Notes: a model not told the origin generated them from the letters alone. Shown: positions 10,022 to 21,427, counted from the stretch's first letter. The stretch is DNA of 64,000 bases from Mytilus californianus (GCF_021869535.1 NW_026262659.1:10230001-10294000); one strand, 5' to 3'. Made by a program: numbers and translations.

Positions 10022-10797
10022 ATGTACGTAGTGCTCTGTTAACTTGTTTCTTTTCGTTGACTTTCGTTCTTTGACATGATGCTCTCAGTTTTTCTTAAAT
10101 TTTTAAGTTCCTTGGAATCTTCCGCCTCTTCTATGTAACTCTTTTCACACAGAAGAGCAAATGCACATAGCCTTTCACATGTTACAAGTGATAAAAAAAG
10201 GGCTGTGTTCGTGTTGCTCAGTCTTTAGTTTTCAATGTTGTGCTTTGTTAACTGTTGTTTGTTATTTGGTCGTTTATCATTTTGTGCCATGGTATTGTCA
10301 TTTTGTTTTCGACTTGTGAGACAATTTGAATTAAAAAAGACAGCAGATTCTCGAACAGTTTTGCTTATTGTGTTAAAAAATGCTGCAAAACCACCATCTT
10401 TTTTTCCAATTATAAAGTACCTAAATAACATATTTACTGGAAATGCTATATGACAGAAATCCAGTGGTATTCTTGACATAATATCTAGAAAAGAAGTGAA
10501 ACTTATTCTTTCCGTGTTTCATTTCCAGAAATTTATAAGATACTTATTTGGCACAGCTTTGACATTTTCGAGACTAGCGTCGGGCTAACAAAATTATAAA
10601 CCTGGTATCTGTGATGAGTTTTTATTTACTTATCAAATAAATACGGGAATGTTCGTCTTGTTCGTGTAGTATTTATGATGTCATATTTTGATGGAAATCA
10701 ATAACGTCATTGAACAATACGACGGAAATTACTGATTTTCGAGAGACTTGAATAATAGTTGAAATATGTGTGTTTTCTCAGGGTAAATCTAAGGTAT
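10022..10797. repeat. Fragments of dispersed repeats, no gene
   Basis: 10195-10330 (CTTTAGTTTTCAATGTTGTG, CCATGGTATTGTC) is a plus-oriented fragment of the family seen inverted at 59577-59760 and 61735-61927. 10610-10640 (CCTGGTATCTGTGATGAG) is a fragment of another bivalve repeat, also seen near 53690 and 59985. The remaining sequence up to the next element is AT-rich and unassigned. Confidence 0.5.
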
Positions 10798-13068
10798 TGT
10801 AGAGTACGAAGACTAGGGCACATGTATTTTATTGTGACATGTGTGATGTACATGTAAGTTTACATAGACAGGGAGAAAATATTTTTGATGTATGTTTTAA
10901 TTGGTATTAATAAAGCATATTGTTTAATATTCTGTATTTTTTTATGAAAGTCTTATTATGTAGGAAACAGTAACTGTGTGAAATAACTTGTACTATATTA
11001 CTTGTAATGATTGTAGTCTGAAACATATTCATAATTGAAGCAAATAAGTTTTAATTAACATTTAATTAAGTAAAGTTAGAACAATTACAATATTATGATT
11101 TTCTAGAAATATTGAATTACTGTCATTTGAATATTTGATAAACTATTTGAAGTTCATGTTATAATTTACCAGTTCATAGTAATAATCCCCTGAATAATCC
11201 AACTGAATGTCTTGTACTTTTGTGATGATCCAATTGTAGCAACTGTAGTAAGTCGTAGTAAATCTCGTAGTAAATCCACGCACCTTGCTCGAATTTTATG
11301 AATGAAATGTACTGACATGCGCAGTGGAACCCATGTGTCACTTGGAACGATTTTTCAATAAAACCACTATTTTTACGTTTTGGCAACTGTTTTCAAATAC
11401 TCTTTGTAATTCCTTCTAGTACTTTTAGTCAACGTCTTCAATGTTTTGCAGATGTTAATGCTCACTATCCTTGATATTTGTCATTTTGGTTCGCCGGTGA
11501 CACAAATAACTTTTGGCAATGTTGTTTACGTAATTGTGACTTCCGGTGAAGTTTTATTGGTGTATTTTTAGCTACTATAGAAATTTGTTTAGTACCATGC
11601 AAAATTTGTTTATTATATGACTGTTACTAAAATTGTATCTTATTATGATTTTTGTAATTTATTTGAGAATTCAAATATTTCGTTGGACAGCAAGCGCGTG
11701 ATCCATCAATTTTCCAACTTTGCCAACAATCCAACATTGACGTAATTTCGACGCTTGTTCGTCAGTTCTGCTTAAATCTTTGGTCGTTACAGTTAGTATT
11801 TTATTTCGCTCATCAGTAATTTTTGTCAAAATGGTTAATTTTTCTCACAAACTTCATTTTTTTTTGGGGTTAAATAGACGTATTTACACTTGTATGCAAA
11901 TTTGTCCGCCATTACGTAAAATCACACAGGTTCCCGTAAACTTTGACATCATAATTCAAAACATTTGACGTCACAATTAAAAAGTGATTGTTGTCTGACG
12001 TCAAAAGGTGATTCGGAGGCAAAATATAGCTAAATACCAAAAGTGTAAATACGTTTATTGTAAAGGAAAATAGTAAATTTAGCGTTTTCTAAGTTAGAAA
12101 GGAATATTTCATTTTTAGCGGACTCTTAGGAGCCGGACTCCTACATTTTTGATCTTTTGCTTAAAGTATTTTATTCTTTTAGTAAATTTAGGAAAGTTCT
12201 TAAAACTGTTTTAAAATATCTTTTGGGTTAATTATTGTATTATTGCTGGCAAAGCTTTATTTCAAGTTATCTTTTAAAGTTAGGATTAATGTTATTGTAC
12301 ATTTAAATTTAAAATTGTAGTTCACATTTACTGTTAACGTTTGTCTTATTTTTTTAATAAATAGAATTAAATAGGAAAACATTTGGCAATTAAGGGATAA
12401 TTTCCTAAAGGTCTGGAAATTATAATAAACAAAACAGTTTATGTAAGGTATAAACTGTATTTCATTGTTAGTTTTTATTCAGGAAAGGTTCTGAATATAA
12501 CTAATAATAATAAACATTTTTTATGTAACTGATGAGGTATCAGTTATTACTATATACAAAAATGTCAGAAAAAGGTATTCTGACTAAATTCACTTGAAAT
12601 TAGTATTTTCTTTTAAGGTAATTTATTTTCTTGGTAATATAGCAGGACTCAGCCTTTTATGTATTTTTCTAACATACCAACATACAATTATATTGGTAAT
12701 AGCAAGTGTTATTTTTTATTAGAATTGCACGGACAAAGTTATCCTGCAATCATAAAGATTCTATTAATCATCTCTTGAGTGTAGAGATAAATTATTACAT
12801 GTATACTGAATAGATTCTTGTCATATCATTTAAGAGTCTATAATTTAATTATCTTACTACTTAAAATTGTTGTTTATCTTGAATATTAATGAAAATATCT
12901 GATTCTCAAAATGAATAAAATATAGAAACTTATATATGTTACTTTTAACAAATGCCTATATTATACTGACCAGATCATATCTTGTCATACTGACTTAGCA
13001 ATTTACAAACTACTCGTAATTTTGAGTAAAACATTTGAGTCAAGCATTTCAAGCCCCTGCCCGCTACA
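10798..13068 (+). repeat. 5' LTR (2271 bp) of the Gag-protease element
   Basis: Matches 18338-20413 along its length, starts TG and ends CA. It differs by scattered substitutions, an 8-base indel near 12150 and the 181 bp insertion at 11876-12056. The short frames inside are not conserved in a way that suggests coding. Confidence 0.93.
11876..12056. mobile_element. 181-bp MITE inserted in the 5' LTR only
   Basis: The ends are inverted repeats AGACGTATTTACACTT and AAGTGTAAATACGTTT (one mismatch in 16). The 3' LTR has an uninterrupted GGGTTAAATTGTAAAGG at the same place, a ready-made empty site. The target duplication is at most AT (11874-11875 and 12057-12058); a TA duplication does not fit. 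The insertion must post-date integration of the host element. Confidence 0.8.
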
Positions 13069-13074
13069 TAATTT

Positions 13075-13090
13075 TGGCATCCACGGTGGG
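13075..13090 (+). other. Primer binding site of the Gag-protease element
   Basis: TGGCATCCACGGTGGG begins six bases after the LTR end and starts TGG as expected for tRNA priming. The tRNA is not identified. Confidence 0.6.
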
Positions 13091-13154
13091 ATTCATTAAA
13101 CTTTATTGGATCCTGTGATACGAACCTTTTGAAGTGTAATAGATTATCAGTGAA

Positions 13155-14858
13155 ATGGGTAAACCAAGGTCTGTTCGATCAAGAAAGACTGACACATATA
13201 ATAGAGGACATAGTAGCCAATTAGAATCAGAAACAGAGGACAGTGAAATCCATACTCTCCACACCACTGATGACGAAACATGTCATTCTGGAAGTGATCA
13301 AGTTTATGAAGCTTCTCATGACTTGTCTAACATAGAGACTGAGGAAGAAGAAGAAACAATAATTTTAAGACCCAGATCCAAATTAAGTAAGAGACCAAGT
13401 CCTAGAAAACCTGGCTCTCCAAGAAGGTCCTCCAAATATAGAAAGCAAAATGATCTAGAAAATAAGTCAGAACCTCAAAACCAAGGTGATTCTGGGGTAT
13501 ATGATATTATTAAAGTAGCTATACAAGATATGACTGGTCAAGTAGTATCAGCCATTCAAAATGCTTTTACTGGCATTACAAAACAATATAGGCATACTAA
13601 TGCTTCAAGTGAGCAACAAAAACATGCTAAAAGTATAACAGTTACTAATAATAGTAATTCATTTTCTAAAGTTAGAAAAAGTAAACCAAGTTTTACATCT
13701 AATAGTAATTTAGATTTTACATCAGCATCTGAGTGTGATGAAACTGATGATGAAATATTTAGTGATGCATGCTCTGATATGGATACTAATAGTATTGACA
13801 CAGATGTTATAACCCAAAGTAAACGATCAAAATCGAAAATTGGGTTTTCCAATGCTAAACTCCCATCCTTCACAGGAAAAGAAAAATGGGAAGTCTGGAT
13901 TAATAGGTTTGAAGCAGTAGCAAATCTACAAAATTGGGATAATAAAACTAAATTGAGTGAATTGTTAACCAGACTTCAAGGGGAAGCTGGTGATTTTGTG
14001 TTTGACCAATTAAATAGTAAAACATTAAAGAATTACTCAAAATTAGCAACAGAACTTAAAAATAGATTTGGAGTCTTTGAAAATAAAAGAACATATAAAG
14101 TACAATTTAACAGACGTACCCAAAAATCAAATGAAGACACTGCAGACTATGCTGCGGAATTAAAACGTATATATGACAAGGCCTATTCAAACAGACATGC
14201 AAAAATTAGGCAGGAAGACCTGCTTCAAAGATTCTTAATGGGATTGTCAGATAATGAAGCAAGAATTCATATTGAACTGACAAAAGACCCCAAAACTATT
14301 GAGGAAGCAGTACAGGAGGTTATTACCTATAAGGAGACAACTTCAGAAACACAGGAGGGTAATTCAGAAAAAAATACCAAAGTAAGGCAACTAAAGAAAC
14401 AGAACACCAATTTTAACAAACAAGGTTCTACAAATACAGAAAAAGATGTAATTTCGATAACCAAAGATGAATTACAGAAAATGTTTTACCAAATGTACCA
14501 GGACAAGAAAAGAAATTATGATACACATACATCAGTAACAGGACACAATTATTATGATGAAAGACAGTTTGACAGACAGCCCTTCAATGTCAATGCACCA
14601 TCCTATGTTCCAAATGGGAATTTTAGAAAGATTAATTCAGACAGAAATGCTAACCCAGAAACTATCCCAAAATGTTATTATTGTGGTCAACCAGGTCATT
14701 ATGCCAGAAAATGCTATAGTAATCCCAATAGGCAACCAGATTATAGAAATAATAAGGCTACTCCTCCAAGACAGATGAATAAGCCTGACACTCCCCCCAA
14801 CAGTAATACTAGTCTGTCACAAGGTGAATTTAAATCAGATGGATATACATTAAACTAG
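13155..14858 (+). CDS. gag: Gag polyprotein of the Gag-protease element
   Basis: 567 residues, from the ATG 86 bases after the LTR end to TAG at 14856-14858. The first ~230 residues are charged and Ser-rich, with an acidic run (ETEEEEETI). The capsid-like Gag domain follows, at about 235-400 (KLPSFTGKEKWEVWINRF, LTRLQGEAGDFVFDQL, RRTQKSNEDTADYAAELKRI). A CCHC zinc knuckle CYYCGQPGHYARKC lies near residue 510. The frame is intact, which is notable for an element lacking its own polymerase and fits maintenance by trans-mobilisation. The next frame (-1) is open through the stop, and a frameshift signal lies there. Confidence 0.93.
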   Translation: MGKPRSVRSRKTDTYNRGHSSQLESETEDSEIHTLHTTDDETCHSGSDQVYEASHDLSNIETEEEEETIILRPRSKLSKRPSPRKPGSPRRSSKYRKQNDLENKSEPQNQGDSGVYDIIKVAIQDMTGQVVSAIQNAFTGITKQYRHTNASSEQQKHAKSITVTNNSNSFSKVRKSKPSFTSNSNLDFTSASECDETDDEIFSDACSDMDTNSIDTDVITQSKRSKSKIGFSNAKLPSFTGKEKWEVWINRFEAVANLQNWDNKTKLSELLTRLQGEAGDFVFDQLNSKTLKNYSKLATELKNRFGVFENKRTYKVQFNRRTQKSNEDTADYAAELKRIYDKAYSNRHAKIRQEDLLQRFLMGLSDNEARIHIELTKDPKTIEEAVQEVITYKETTSETQEGNSEKNTKVRQLKKQNTNFNKQGSTNTEKDVISITKDELQKMFYQMYQDKKRNYDTHTSVTGHNYYDERQFDRQPFNVNAPSYVPNGNFRKINSDRNANPETIPKCYYCGQPGHYARKCYSNPNRQPDYRNNKATPPRQMNKPDTPPNSNTSLSQGEFKSDGYTLN

Positions 14859-14891
14859 AACGGGTTAACCCAGCTGACCAGGAGTTGGCCC
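14849..14891 (+). promoter_or_regulatory. Putative -1 frameshift signal: ATTAAAC slip site plus stem-loop
   Basis: The gag frame reads A TTA AAC TAG. The heptamer ATTAAAC (14849-14855) resembles the known UUUAAAC and GUUAAAC slip sites, differing at the first base, and abuts the gag stop. After a 6-base spacer (TAGAAC), GGGTTAAC (14862-14869) pairs with GTTGGCCC (14884-14891) over 8 bp with two G-U pairs and a 14-base loop. Spacing and stem are as expected for programmed frameshifting into the -1 frame that leads to the protease. Confidence 0.6.
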
Positions 14892-15051
14892 TTAAGTTTA
14901 ATGAAAACGGTCATAAATTGGACAACATTGGTGTACATGAACCAACAAGCAGTATAACTTTATTAAGTAATAGTAATAGTAAAGAGGAAAATATTAGTAA
15001 TAGTGGAAGTAATAGTAATAGTAATAGTGAAAATATTAGTAATAGTAATAG
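14855..15051 (+). pseudogene. Start of protease frame, interrupted Ser/Asn linker
   Basis: The -1 frame is open from the gag stop and encodes about 50 residues, then a Ser/Asn-rich run from AGTAAT repeats (NSNSNSENISNSN). It is cut at 15051 by the 1.4 kb transposon. The reading phase on the far side (16476 onward) agrees with this one if the insertion is removed, with or without one TAATAG copy, so the linker was one continuous frame before insertion. Confidence 0.7.
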
Positions 15052-16475
15052 AAGTGGGACATTTAAAGACGTATCGTATCCGTATCTGATACGTTGACGT
15101 ATCTGCATGTATTATGTTAACATACTTGCTTTATGTATGTCAAAATTCTGTCTTAATCACATTTATTGCCCTTAAAGTGATGTATCTACGATATATATTT
15201 ACAGTACCTATAATACAATTATAAAAACATTACATGGACGACACCAGAAGCTAACATTTACACACATTTGACAATCACGTGATTTTCGTGTCAATCTGTA
15301 TACTTGTATAAATTTTAGCACTCGATATTTGAATCATTAGAACTACCCAGGCGTGAAGTTCAATTACAAAATAAATAAAGTTAAGGATTGTGTACCCTTT
15401 TGTTGTTTCAATGCTAAACATATGGACATTTTATAGAAATCCACAGCCTTTCACCTTGTCCTCAGGCTCTTATATTTGACAATTCGGTGCGTGTTATATA
15501 GAGGATTATTACATGTCGTGCTAGCAATGGTTTTCTTTAAACAAGTTTATCAATAAAGATATTGGTTAAAACAAATAAAAATATGGACCAATTCAAGTAC
15601 ACCTCCTGTAGGGTGCGCTCGACTTTAGTGACTCAGCACGATGAGTTTTGGAATATAAAGGTTGTTTATGATTTTTTGTTAAAAACAAACGCTAGCACAT
15701 CATGGACAAACAAGTAAGTAATCTACGTTTATAATTTTATAACGAAAATCTCTGTATTGAAGTCTGTAGGTTTTCTGCAGAAATCTTTGCTTCATTTGCT
15801 ACAAAATCACTATTTTCTATAAAATACAATAAAACATAGATAATATTTCTTTGAATCAATTTCCTATTGGTATATGTACGAAATGACAGATCTCTTTTAT
15901 TCGTTATCTTCGCTGTTTTGCTATTATTTCATCTTATACATTTCGTACTACACAGGACTACAGAAGCGGTTATAAACCGTACGTGAACAATATTTATACA
16001 CATACTTTATTGCTTGTAAATGAGGATTGTGTCGGATTTATTACTTATACCAATAATAATAAATTTGTAAATTGGCAGGCAATAATTTTTGTCCCAAATA
16101 TTTAAACTGAAAGGGACCGAAAAAATCTGCATCACCCTTTCCTTATATTTCCCCGCTTTTCCCTATTCTCGAAATCTCTACCACGATTTTGACTCGATCA
16201 TTAACTACATTTGCATTATTATTAAAATTCACGCCTGAAAATGATGACGGTTTAAATATCTTTTGTTTAGATATATATACGATTATTCATAAATTAAAAA
16301 CTATCATGTCATAAAAAGAGTGTATTAATGACCAAAAGATATCTAACATAGAAAAAACACATATACATGTACTATTTAAACACGTAAATGATCATTTAAA
16401 CAATAACCCATAGATACGTTCAGATACGTCAACGTATCAGATACGGATACGATACGTCTTTAAATGTCCCACTTC
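15052..16475. mobile_element. 1.4-kb non-autonomous DNA transposon with >50-bp TIRs
   Basis: The left end AAGTGGGACATTTAAAGACG continues as perfect inverted repeat for at least 53 bases and is mirrored by ...CGTCTTTAAATGTCCCACTT at the right. The TIR contains iterated GTATC/GATAC words. Candidate target duplication is TAATAG (15046-15051 and 16476-16481), but it sits in an AGTAAT microsatellite, so length is uncertain. No transposase frame. The two TIRs show no mismatch in the bases compared, which implies recent insertion. It disables protease expression in this copy. Superfamily not assigned. Confidence 0.85.
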
Positions 16476-17355
16476 TAATAGTAATGAGGAAAATATAAGT
16501 AATAGTAATAGTAATGAGGAAAATATTAGTAATAGTAATAGTAATGAGGAAAATATTAGTTATAGTAATAGTAATGAGGAAAATATTAGTAATAGTGAAA
16601 ATATAGTAAAACAGGGAGATACCTGTAATAGTTACACATCTTTTGTCACTTTAGAAGATAAAAATTTAGTTTGTTCTACACCAATTTTAGGTAGTGAACC
16701 ATCAATTGCAAGTAATGTAATTGCAAGACAAGTACTCCGAAGTGATGGAGTTTATGTTGAAGGACATATCCAAGGGTCTGAGGTTAATTTAACTGTAGAT
16801 ACAGGGGCAGTTCGGACAGTGTTATCCGTGTATGCCTTTAATAAAATTCCTCATGTTAATAGACCAATCTTGGAAAAGTCTAATACTTTAGCTTGTGCTG
16901 ATGGCAAACCCTTAAAGGAGCTAGGGAAAGCTATTTTTGAAATTCAATTAGGAAATTTATGTTTTAGTACAGAAATGATAGCAGCAAATATAGAAGATGA
17001 AGCTTTGTTTGGACTGGATGTTTTAATGAAATCTCAGTGGGGTCCTGCTGACATAAAGTTAACAGATGGAATTATACTGCTTGGTGGTCGTGCTATCCAT
17101 TGTACCCAAATTGGCCAAACAAATAAATTTATTCGAAAAATTTATGGAGAAGCTAACTATGAAATTCCCCCAAGGTCAGAAATTTGTGTTGATGTTTTTG
17201 TCGACCGACTTGATGATGATTCTCCTGGAACAGTTCAAGATTGTATTTTAGAACCATCTGAGAATTTTTTAGAAAGATTTTCATTAGTAATGACACCATG
17301 TTTAGTTAACATAAGCCAAGATGTTACGTGTAAAACTAGCATAATGGACACATGA
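16476..17355 (+). pseudogene. Retroviral-type aspartic protease of the Gag-protease element
   Basis: In phase from 16477 to the TGA at 17353-17355. It begins with more Ser/Asn/Glu linker (NSNEEN repeats). The catalytic DTG lies at 16798-16806 (context NLTVDTGAVRTVLS). Protease-like sequence runs to a GLDVLMKSQWG segment near 17010-17045 and is followed by a region (EIPPRSEICVDVFVD) of the kind found between protease and reverse transcriptase in invertebrate Gypsy/Pao-like pol. The frame ends early through a one-base phase change near 17346-17348. It should process Gag; in this copy the insertion upstream separates it from its frameshift signal. Confidence 0.8.
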
Positions 17356-17647
17356 TTACAAAAACACTTTGTATCAAGGTACAGTAATTGGTTCAGCAGA
17401 AGTTGTTGAACATGAACCAAAGATGTTTATAGAAAGTGAAGACACACTTGAATTGAATAACCAAAATGCAATGAGAAGACTGAAAATTCATGACTCACAT
17501 TTAGTGTCTGGAAAGGGGGTATCCAAAGAAGAAATAATTAGACATTTGACTAGTAAAGAAAAAGAACTTGTACCAGAACCACCTCCTACCAAAGCTACAG
17601 CAACACAAAAGAAACAGAAGAAGTCCCTAGTAGTTGATGACAATTAA
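17348..17647 (+). pseudogene. Frame-shifted remainder of the protease-linker region
   Basis: About 99 codons in the next frame, continuing naturally from the preceding protein (LYQGTVIGSAEVVEHEPK, then SKEEIIRHL and a Lys/Pro-rich end). A single extra base near 17346 explains the break. After the stop the sequence is non-coding to the purine tract, precisely where reverse transcriptase would be expected, so an ancestral deletion removed the rest of pol. Confidence 0.65.
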
Positions 17648-18322
17648 TTATATATTGAATAAAGATGTAATTTTATATTTCTAATGGAAATTTAAGGTAT
17701 TCTTTATTAGAGTTGTTAACATCAAAAGTAATTTAAGGTTAAGATAAATAGTTATTTAAATCTACTTAGATTGAAAATTTATCTTTGAAATTCATGAAAA
17801 GTTTCTAAGTTATTTATATTAGATATAGTCAAAGCTTTCGAGTGTTAAAAGTTATTTTTGGGTGTATTTTTAAACTTAATATATTTAAATATTTTGGTAC
17901 TGTTTGCATGGTAACTAAATTTTCCTTCAGAAAACCTCTGGTTCTTAGACATGTTCCACTTTGTTCATAATGTTTAGTAATTTTCCACATTTGGTATATA
18001 TATATATATATGTCTGTCTGGTATCTACCGCCCTCGTGCTGATGGTCATAATGGTGAACTTCTGGTGTATCAGAAAAGTATTATATAAAAAGAATATATT
18101 TATGTATAATTTTTCCATAATCTAATATATTATCATGTATTTGTGTTATAATCATAGATGGTATTAATAAGGAAACTAATTTCATTCCGTTTTTGAAATA
18201 ATTCTTAAAATATTAGTCTGTTTTTCTTTTTAAGAAGTATATGCATTTAAGGCATAGAGGAACAAAAACTTTAATTGGAAGCTTTTGCAAAAGTTAAAAG
18301 TATTTGCGGGGACACAAATAAT
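17648..18322 (+). other. Non-coding 3' internal region of the Gag-protease element
   Basis: AT-rich, no frame of note. It contains a TA dinucleotide run at about 17997-18012. No pol remnants recognised. Confidence 0.6.
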
Positions 18323-18337
18323 AGTAAGGGGGTAAAA
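18323..18337 (+). other. Polypurine tract
   Basis: AGTAAGGGGGTAAAA directly precedes the 3' LTR (TGTAGAG at 18338), the expected plus-strand primer site. Confidence 0.75.
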
Positions 18338-20413
18338 TGTAGAGTACGAAGGCTAGGGCACATGTATTTTATTGTGACTTGTGTGATGTACATGTAAGTT
18401 TACATAGACAGGGAGAAGATATTTTTGATGTATGTTTTAATTGGTATTAATAAAGCATATTGTTTAATATTCTGTATTTTTTTATGAAAGTCTTATTATG
18501 TAGGAAACAGTAACTGTGTGAAATAACTTGTACTATATTACTTGTAATGATTGTAGTCTGAAACATATTCATAATTGAAGCAAATAAGTTTTAATTAAAA
18601 TTTAATTAAGTAAAGTTAGAACAATTACAATATTATGATTTTCTAGAAATATTGAATTACTGTCATTTGAATATTTGATAAACTATTTGAAGTTCATGTT
18701 ATAATTTACCAGTTCATAGTAATAATCCACTGAATAATCCAACTGAATGTCTTGTACTTTTGTGATGATCCAATTGTAGCAACTGTAGTAGATCGTAGTA
18801 AATCTCGTAGTAAATCCACGCACCTTGCTTGAATTTTATGAATGAAATGTACTGACATGCGCAGTGGAACCCATGTGTCACTTGGGACGATTTTTCAATA
18901 AAAAACACTATTTTTACGTTTTGGCAACTGTTTTCAAATACTCTTTGTAATTCCTTTTAGTATTTGTAGTCAACGTCTTCAATGTTTTGCAGATGTTAAT
19001 GCTCACTATCTTTGATATTTGTCATTTTGGTTCGCCGGTGACACACATAACTTTTGGCAATGTTGTTTACGTAATTGTGACTTCCGGTGAAGTTTTATTG
19101 GTGTATTTTTAGCTACTATAGAAATTTGTTTAGTACCATGCAAAATTTGTTTATTATATGACTGTTACTAAAATTGTATATTATTATGATTTTTGTAATT
19201 TATTTGAGAATTCAAATATTTCGTTGGACAGCAAGCGCGTGATCCAACAATTTTCCAACTTTGCCAACAATCCAACATTGACGTAATTTCGACGCTTGTT
19301 CGTCAGTTCTGCTTAAATCTTTGGTCGTTACAGTTAGTATTTTATTTCGCTCATCAGTAATTTTTGTCAAAATGGTTAATTTTTCTCACAAACTTCATTT
19401 TTTTTTGGGTTAAATTGTAAAGGAAAATAGTAAATTTAGCGTTTTCTAAGTTAGAAAGGAATATTTCATTTTAGCGGACTCTTAGGAGCCGGACTCCTAC
19501 ATTTTTGCTTAAAGTATTTTATTCTTTTAGTAAATTTAGGAAAATTCTTAAAACTGTTTTAAAATATCTTTTGGGTTAATTATTGTATTATTGCTGGCAA
19601 AGCTTTATTTCAAGTTATCTTTTAAAGTTAGGATTAATGTTATTGTACATTTAAATTTAAAATTGTAGTTCACATTTACTGTTAACGTTTGTCTTATTTT
19701 TTTAATAAATAGAATTAAATAGGAAAACATTTGGCAATTAAGGGATAATTTCCTAAAGGTCTGGAAATTATAATAAACAAAACAGTTTATGTAAGGTAAA
19801 AACTGTATTTCATTGTTAGTTTTTATTCAGGAAAGGTTCTGAATATAACCAATAATAAACATTTTTTATGTAACTGGTGAGGTATCAGTTATTACTATAT
19901 ACAAAAATGTCAGAAAAAGGTATTTTGACTAAATTCACTTGAAATTAGTATTTTCTTTTAAGGTAATTTATTTTCTTGGTAATATAGCAGGACTCAGCCT
20001 TTTATGTATTTTTCTAACATACCAACATACAATTATATTGGTAATAGCAAGTGTTATTTTTTATTAGAATTGCACAGACAAAGTTATCCTGCAATCATAA
20101 AGATTTTATTAATCATCTCTTGAGTGTAGAGATAAATTATTACATGTATACTGAATAGATTCTTGTCATATCATTTAAGAGTCTATAATTTAATTATCTT
20201 ACTACTTAAAATTGTTGTTTATCTTGAATATTAATGAAAATATCTGATTCTCAAAATGAATAAAATATAGAAACTTATATATGTTACTTTTAACAAATGC
20301 CTATATTATACTGACCAGGTCATATCTTGTCATACTGACTTAGCAATTTACAAACTACTCGTAATTTTGAGTAAAACATTTGAGTCAAGCATTTCAAGCC
20401 CCTGCCCGCTACA
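18338..20413 (+). repeat. 3' LTR (2076 bp) of the Gag-protease element
   Basis: Direct repeat of 10798-13068 without the 181 bp MITE. It ends CCCGCTACA and is followed by the GTAT target duplication. Confidence 0.93.
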
Positions 20414-20589
20414 GTATGATGGGTAAGTTGAATTTCCAATTTAATGATAATCATTCGGTGGATTAAAGAGAATTTAGTCACATAGAAATCATTTTAAGAC
20501 AATGCCCATACATAAAAATGCATGATTAGTAACACTCTTCTGTAATATTTTTGTTTCTTCTATCAGAGATGATATTCCAATAAGAAAAC

Positions 20590-20790
20590 AAATACAAGTC
20601 AAAAGTAAAATAACAAAAATACCGAACTTCAAGGAAAATTCAAAACGGAAAGTCCTTCATCGTTTTAACGGCAAAATTAAAAGCTCAAACATATCAAAAG
20701 AATGGAAAACAACTTTGGTAAAGTCATTTTCTTATGTAGAAAATGATAGATTAAACCTGGTTTTATAGCTAGCTAAAATTAAAATAATAA
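20590..20790 (-). repeat. Inverted copy of the repeat at 2.3-2.5 kb
   Basis: Holds AATTCAAAACGGAAAGTCC, AAGCTCAAACATATCAAA and ACCTGGTTTTATAGCTAGCT in the order expected for the reverse complement of 2290-2560. No gene is seen from 20414 to 21198. Confidence 0.7.
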
Positions 20791-21197
20791 ATTTTTCAAA
20801 TGCGAATATAAAACTTCTCAGCGAACAATTTCATTCCAAATTCACTCTTTATATCCGGTCTGTTACACCAGCTTGAATAACTTGACGATTAAACGTTTAT
20901 TGAATAACTTTTGACGTTTTCGTGCTAAATTTAAGTAAGGATTGCTAAATATCTCAGGAAACCTTTGCATTGGTGAATAATGTGATTTATTATACTTCAT
21001 GTCAAAATGCCAGATTTTGATTGGTTAATACGAGGGAGACAATTTACTCTAACCCATGGCAAATACTCTATTACACTTCACGGAGACGCTTGCTCAAGTG
21101 TGTGCTTTAATAAATACGGATGATTGTTATGTATAAGACGACATAGTTTATCACTTTGAATTTGAAATTTAATAGACAGAACATTCAGTATAATAAA

Positions 21198-21339
21198 TTA
21201 AATAACACATATCTGAGAGGGTGATAGAGTAGATTGTTACCCCTCGAAAAGGCATTGTCAACCTTGGCTTCACCTCAGTTGACAATGTTTTCTCGGGGTA
21301 ACAATCTGCTCTATCACCCTCTCAGCTAAATGTTATTTA
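21198..21339. repeat. Long hairpin (arms ~60 bases, loop ~17)
   Basis: Left arm 21198-21261 (CTGAGAGGGTGATAGAGTAG, GATTGTTACCCC) pairs with right arm 21277-21339 (GGGGTAACAATC, CTATCACCCTCTCAG) with few mismatches. The sequence matches a repeat I recall as common in mussels. It is either a foldback MITE or a structured RNA-forming repeat; no flanking duplication recognised. Confidence 0.75.
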
Positions 21340-21427
21340 TATATTATCAATTGACTATATGATATAGGCAAACACAAATGATGCTGAAGTGTAACAGTTG
21401 ACAAGTGAACTGTAGAAAAAACACAAG

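Larger units (their letters stand above)
10798..20413 (+). mobile_element. Non-autonomous LTR element, Gag-protease only, with giant LTRs
   Basis: Flanked by a 4-base direct repeat GTAT (10794-10797 and 20414-20417). LTRs begin TGTAGAGTACG and end CCCGCTACA. Order: 5' LTR, primer site, gag, protease, ~700 bp non-coding, purine tract, 3' LTR. No reverse transcriptase, RNase H or integrase is found in any frame, so it would need another element's enzymes. LTRs make up about 45% of the element. The 5' LTR is longer because of a 181 bp insertion (11876-12056), and a 1.4 kb transposon (15052-16475) splits the protease frame. The LTRs differ by roughly 1-2% by eye apart from the insertion and small indels. 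Confidence 0.9.

Noticed and set aside
15052..16475. Host gene in the 1.4 kb insert
   Set aside because: No frame longer than background and complete inverted ends show it is a transposon.
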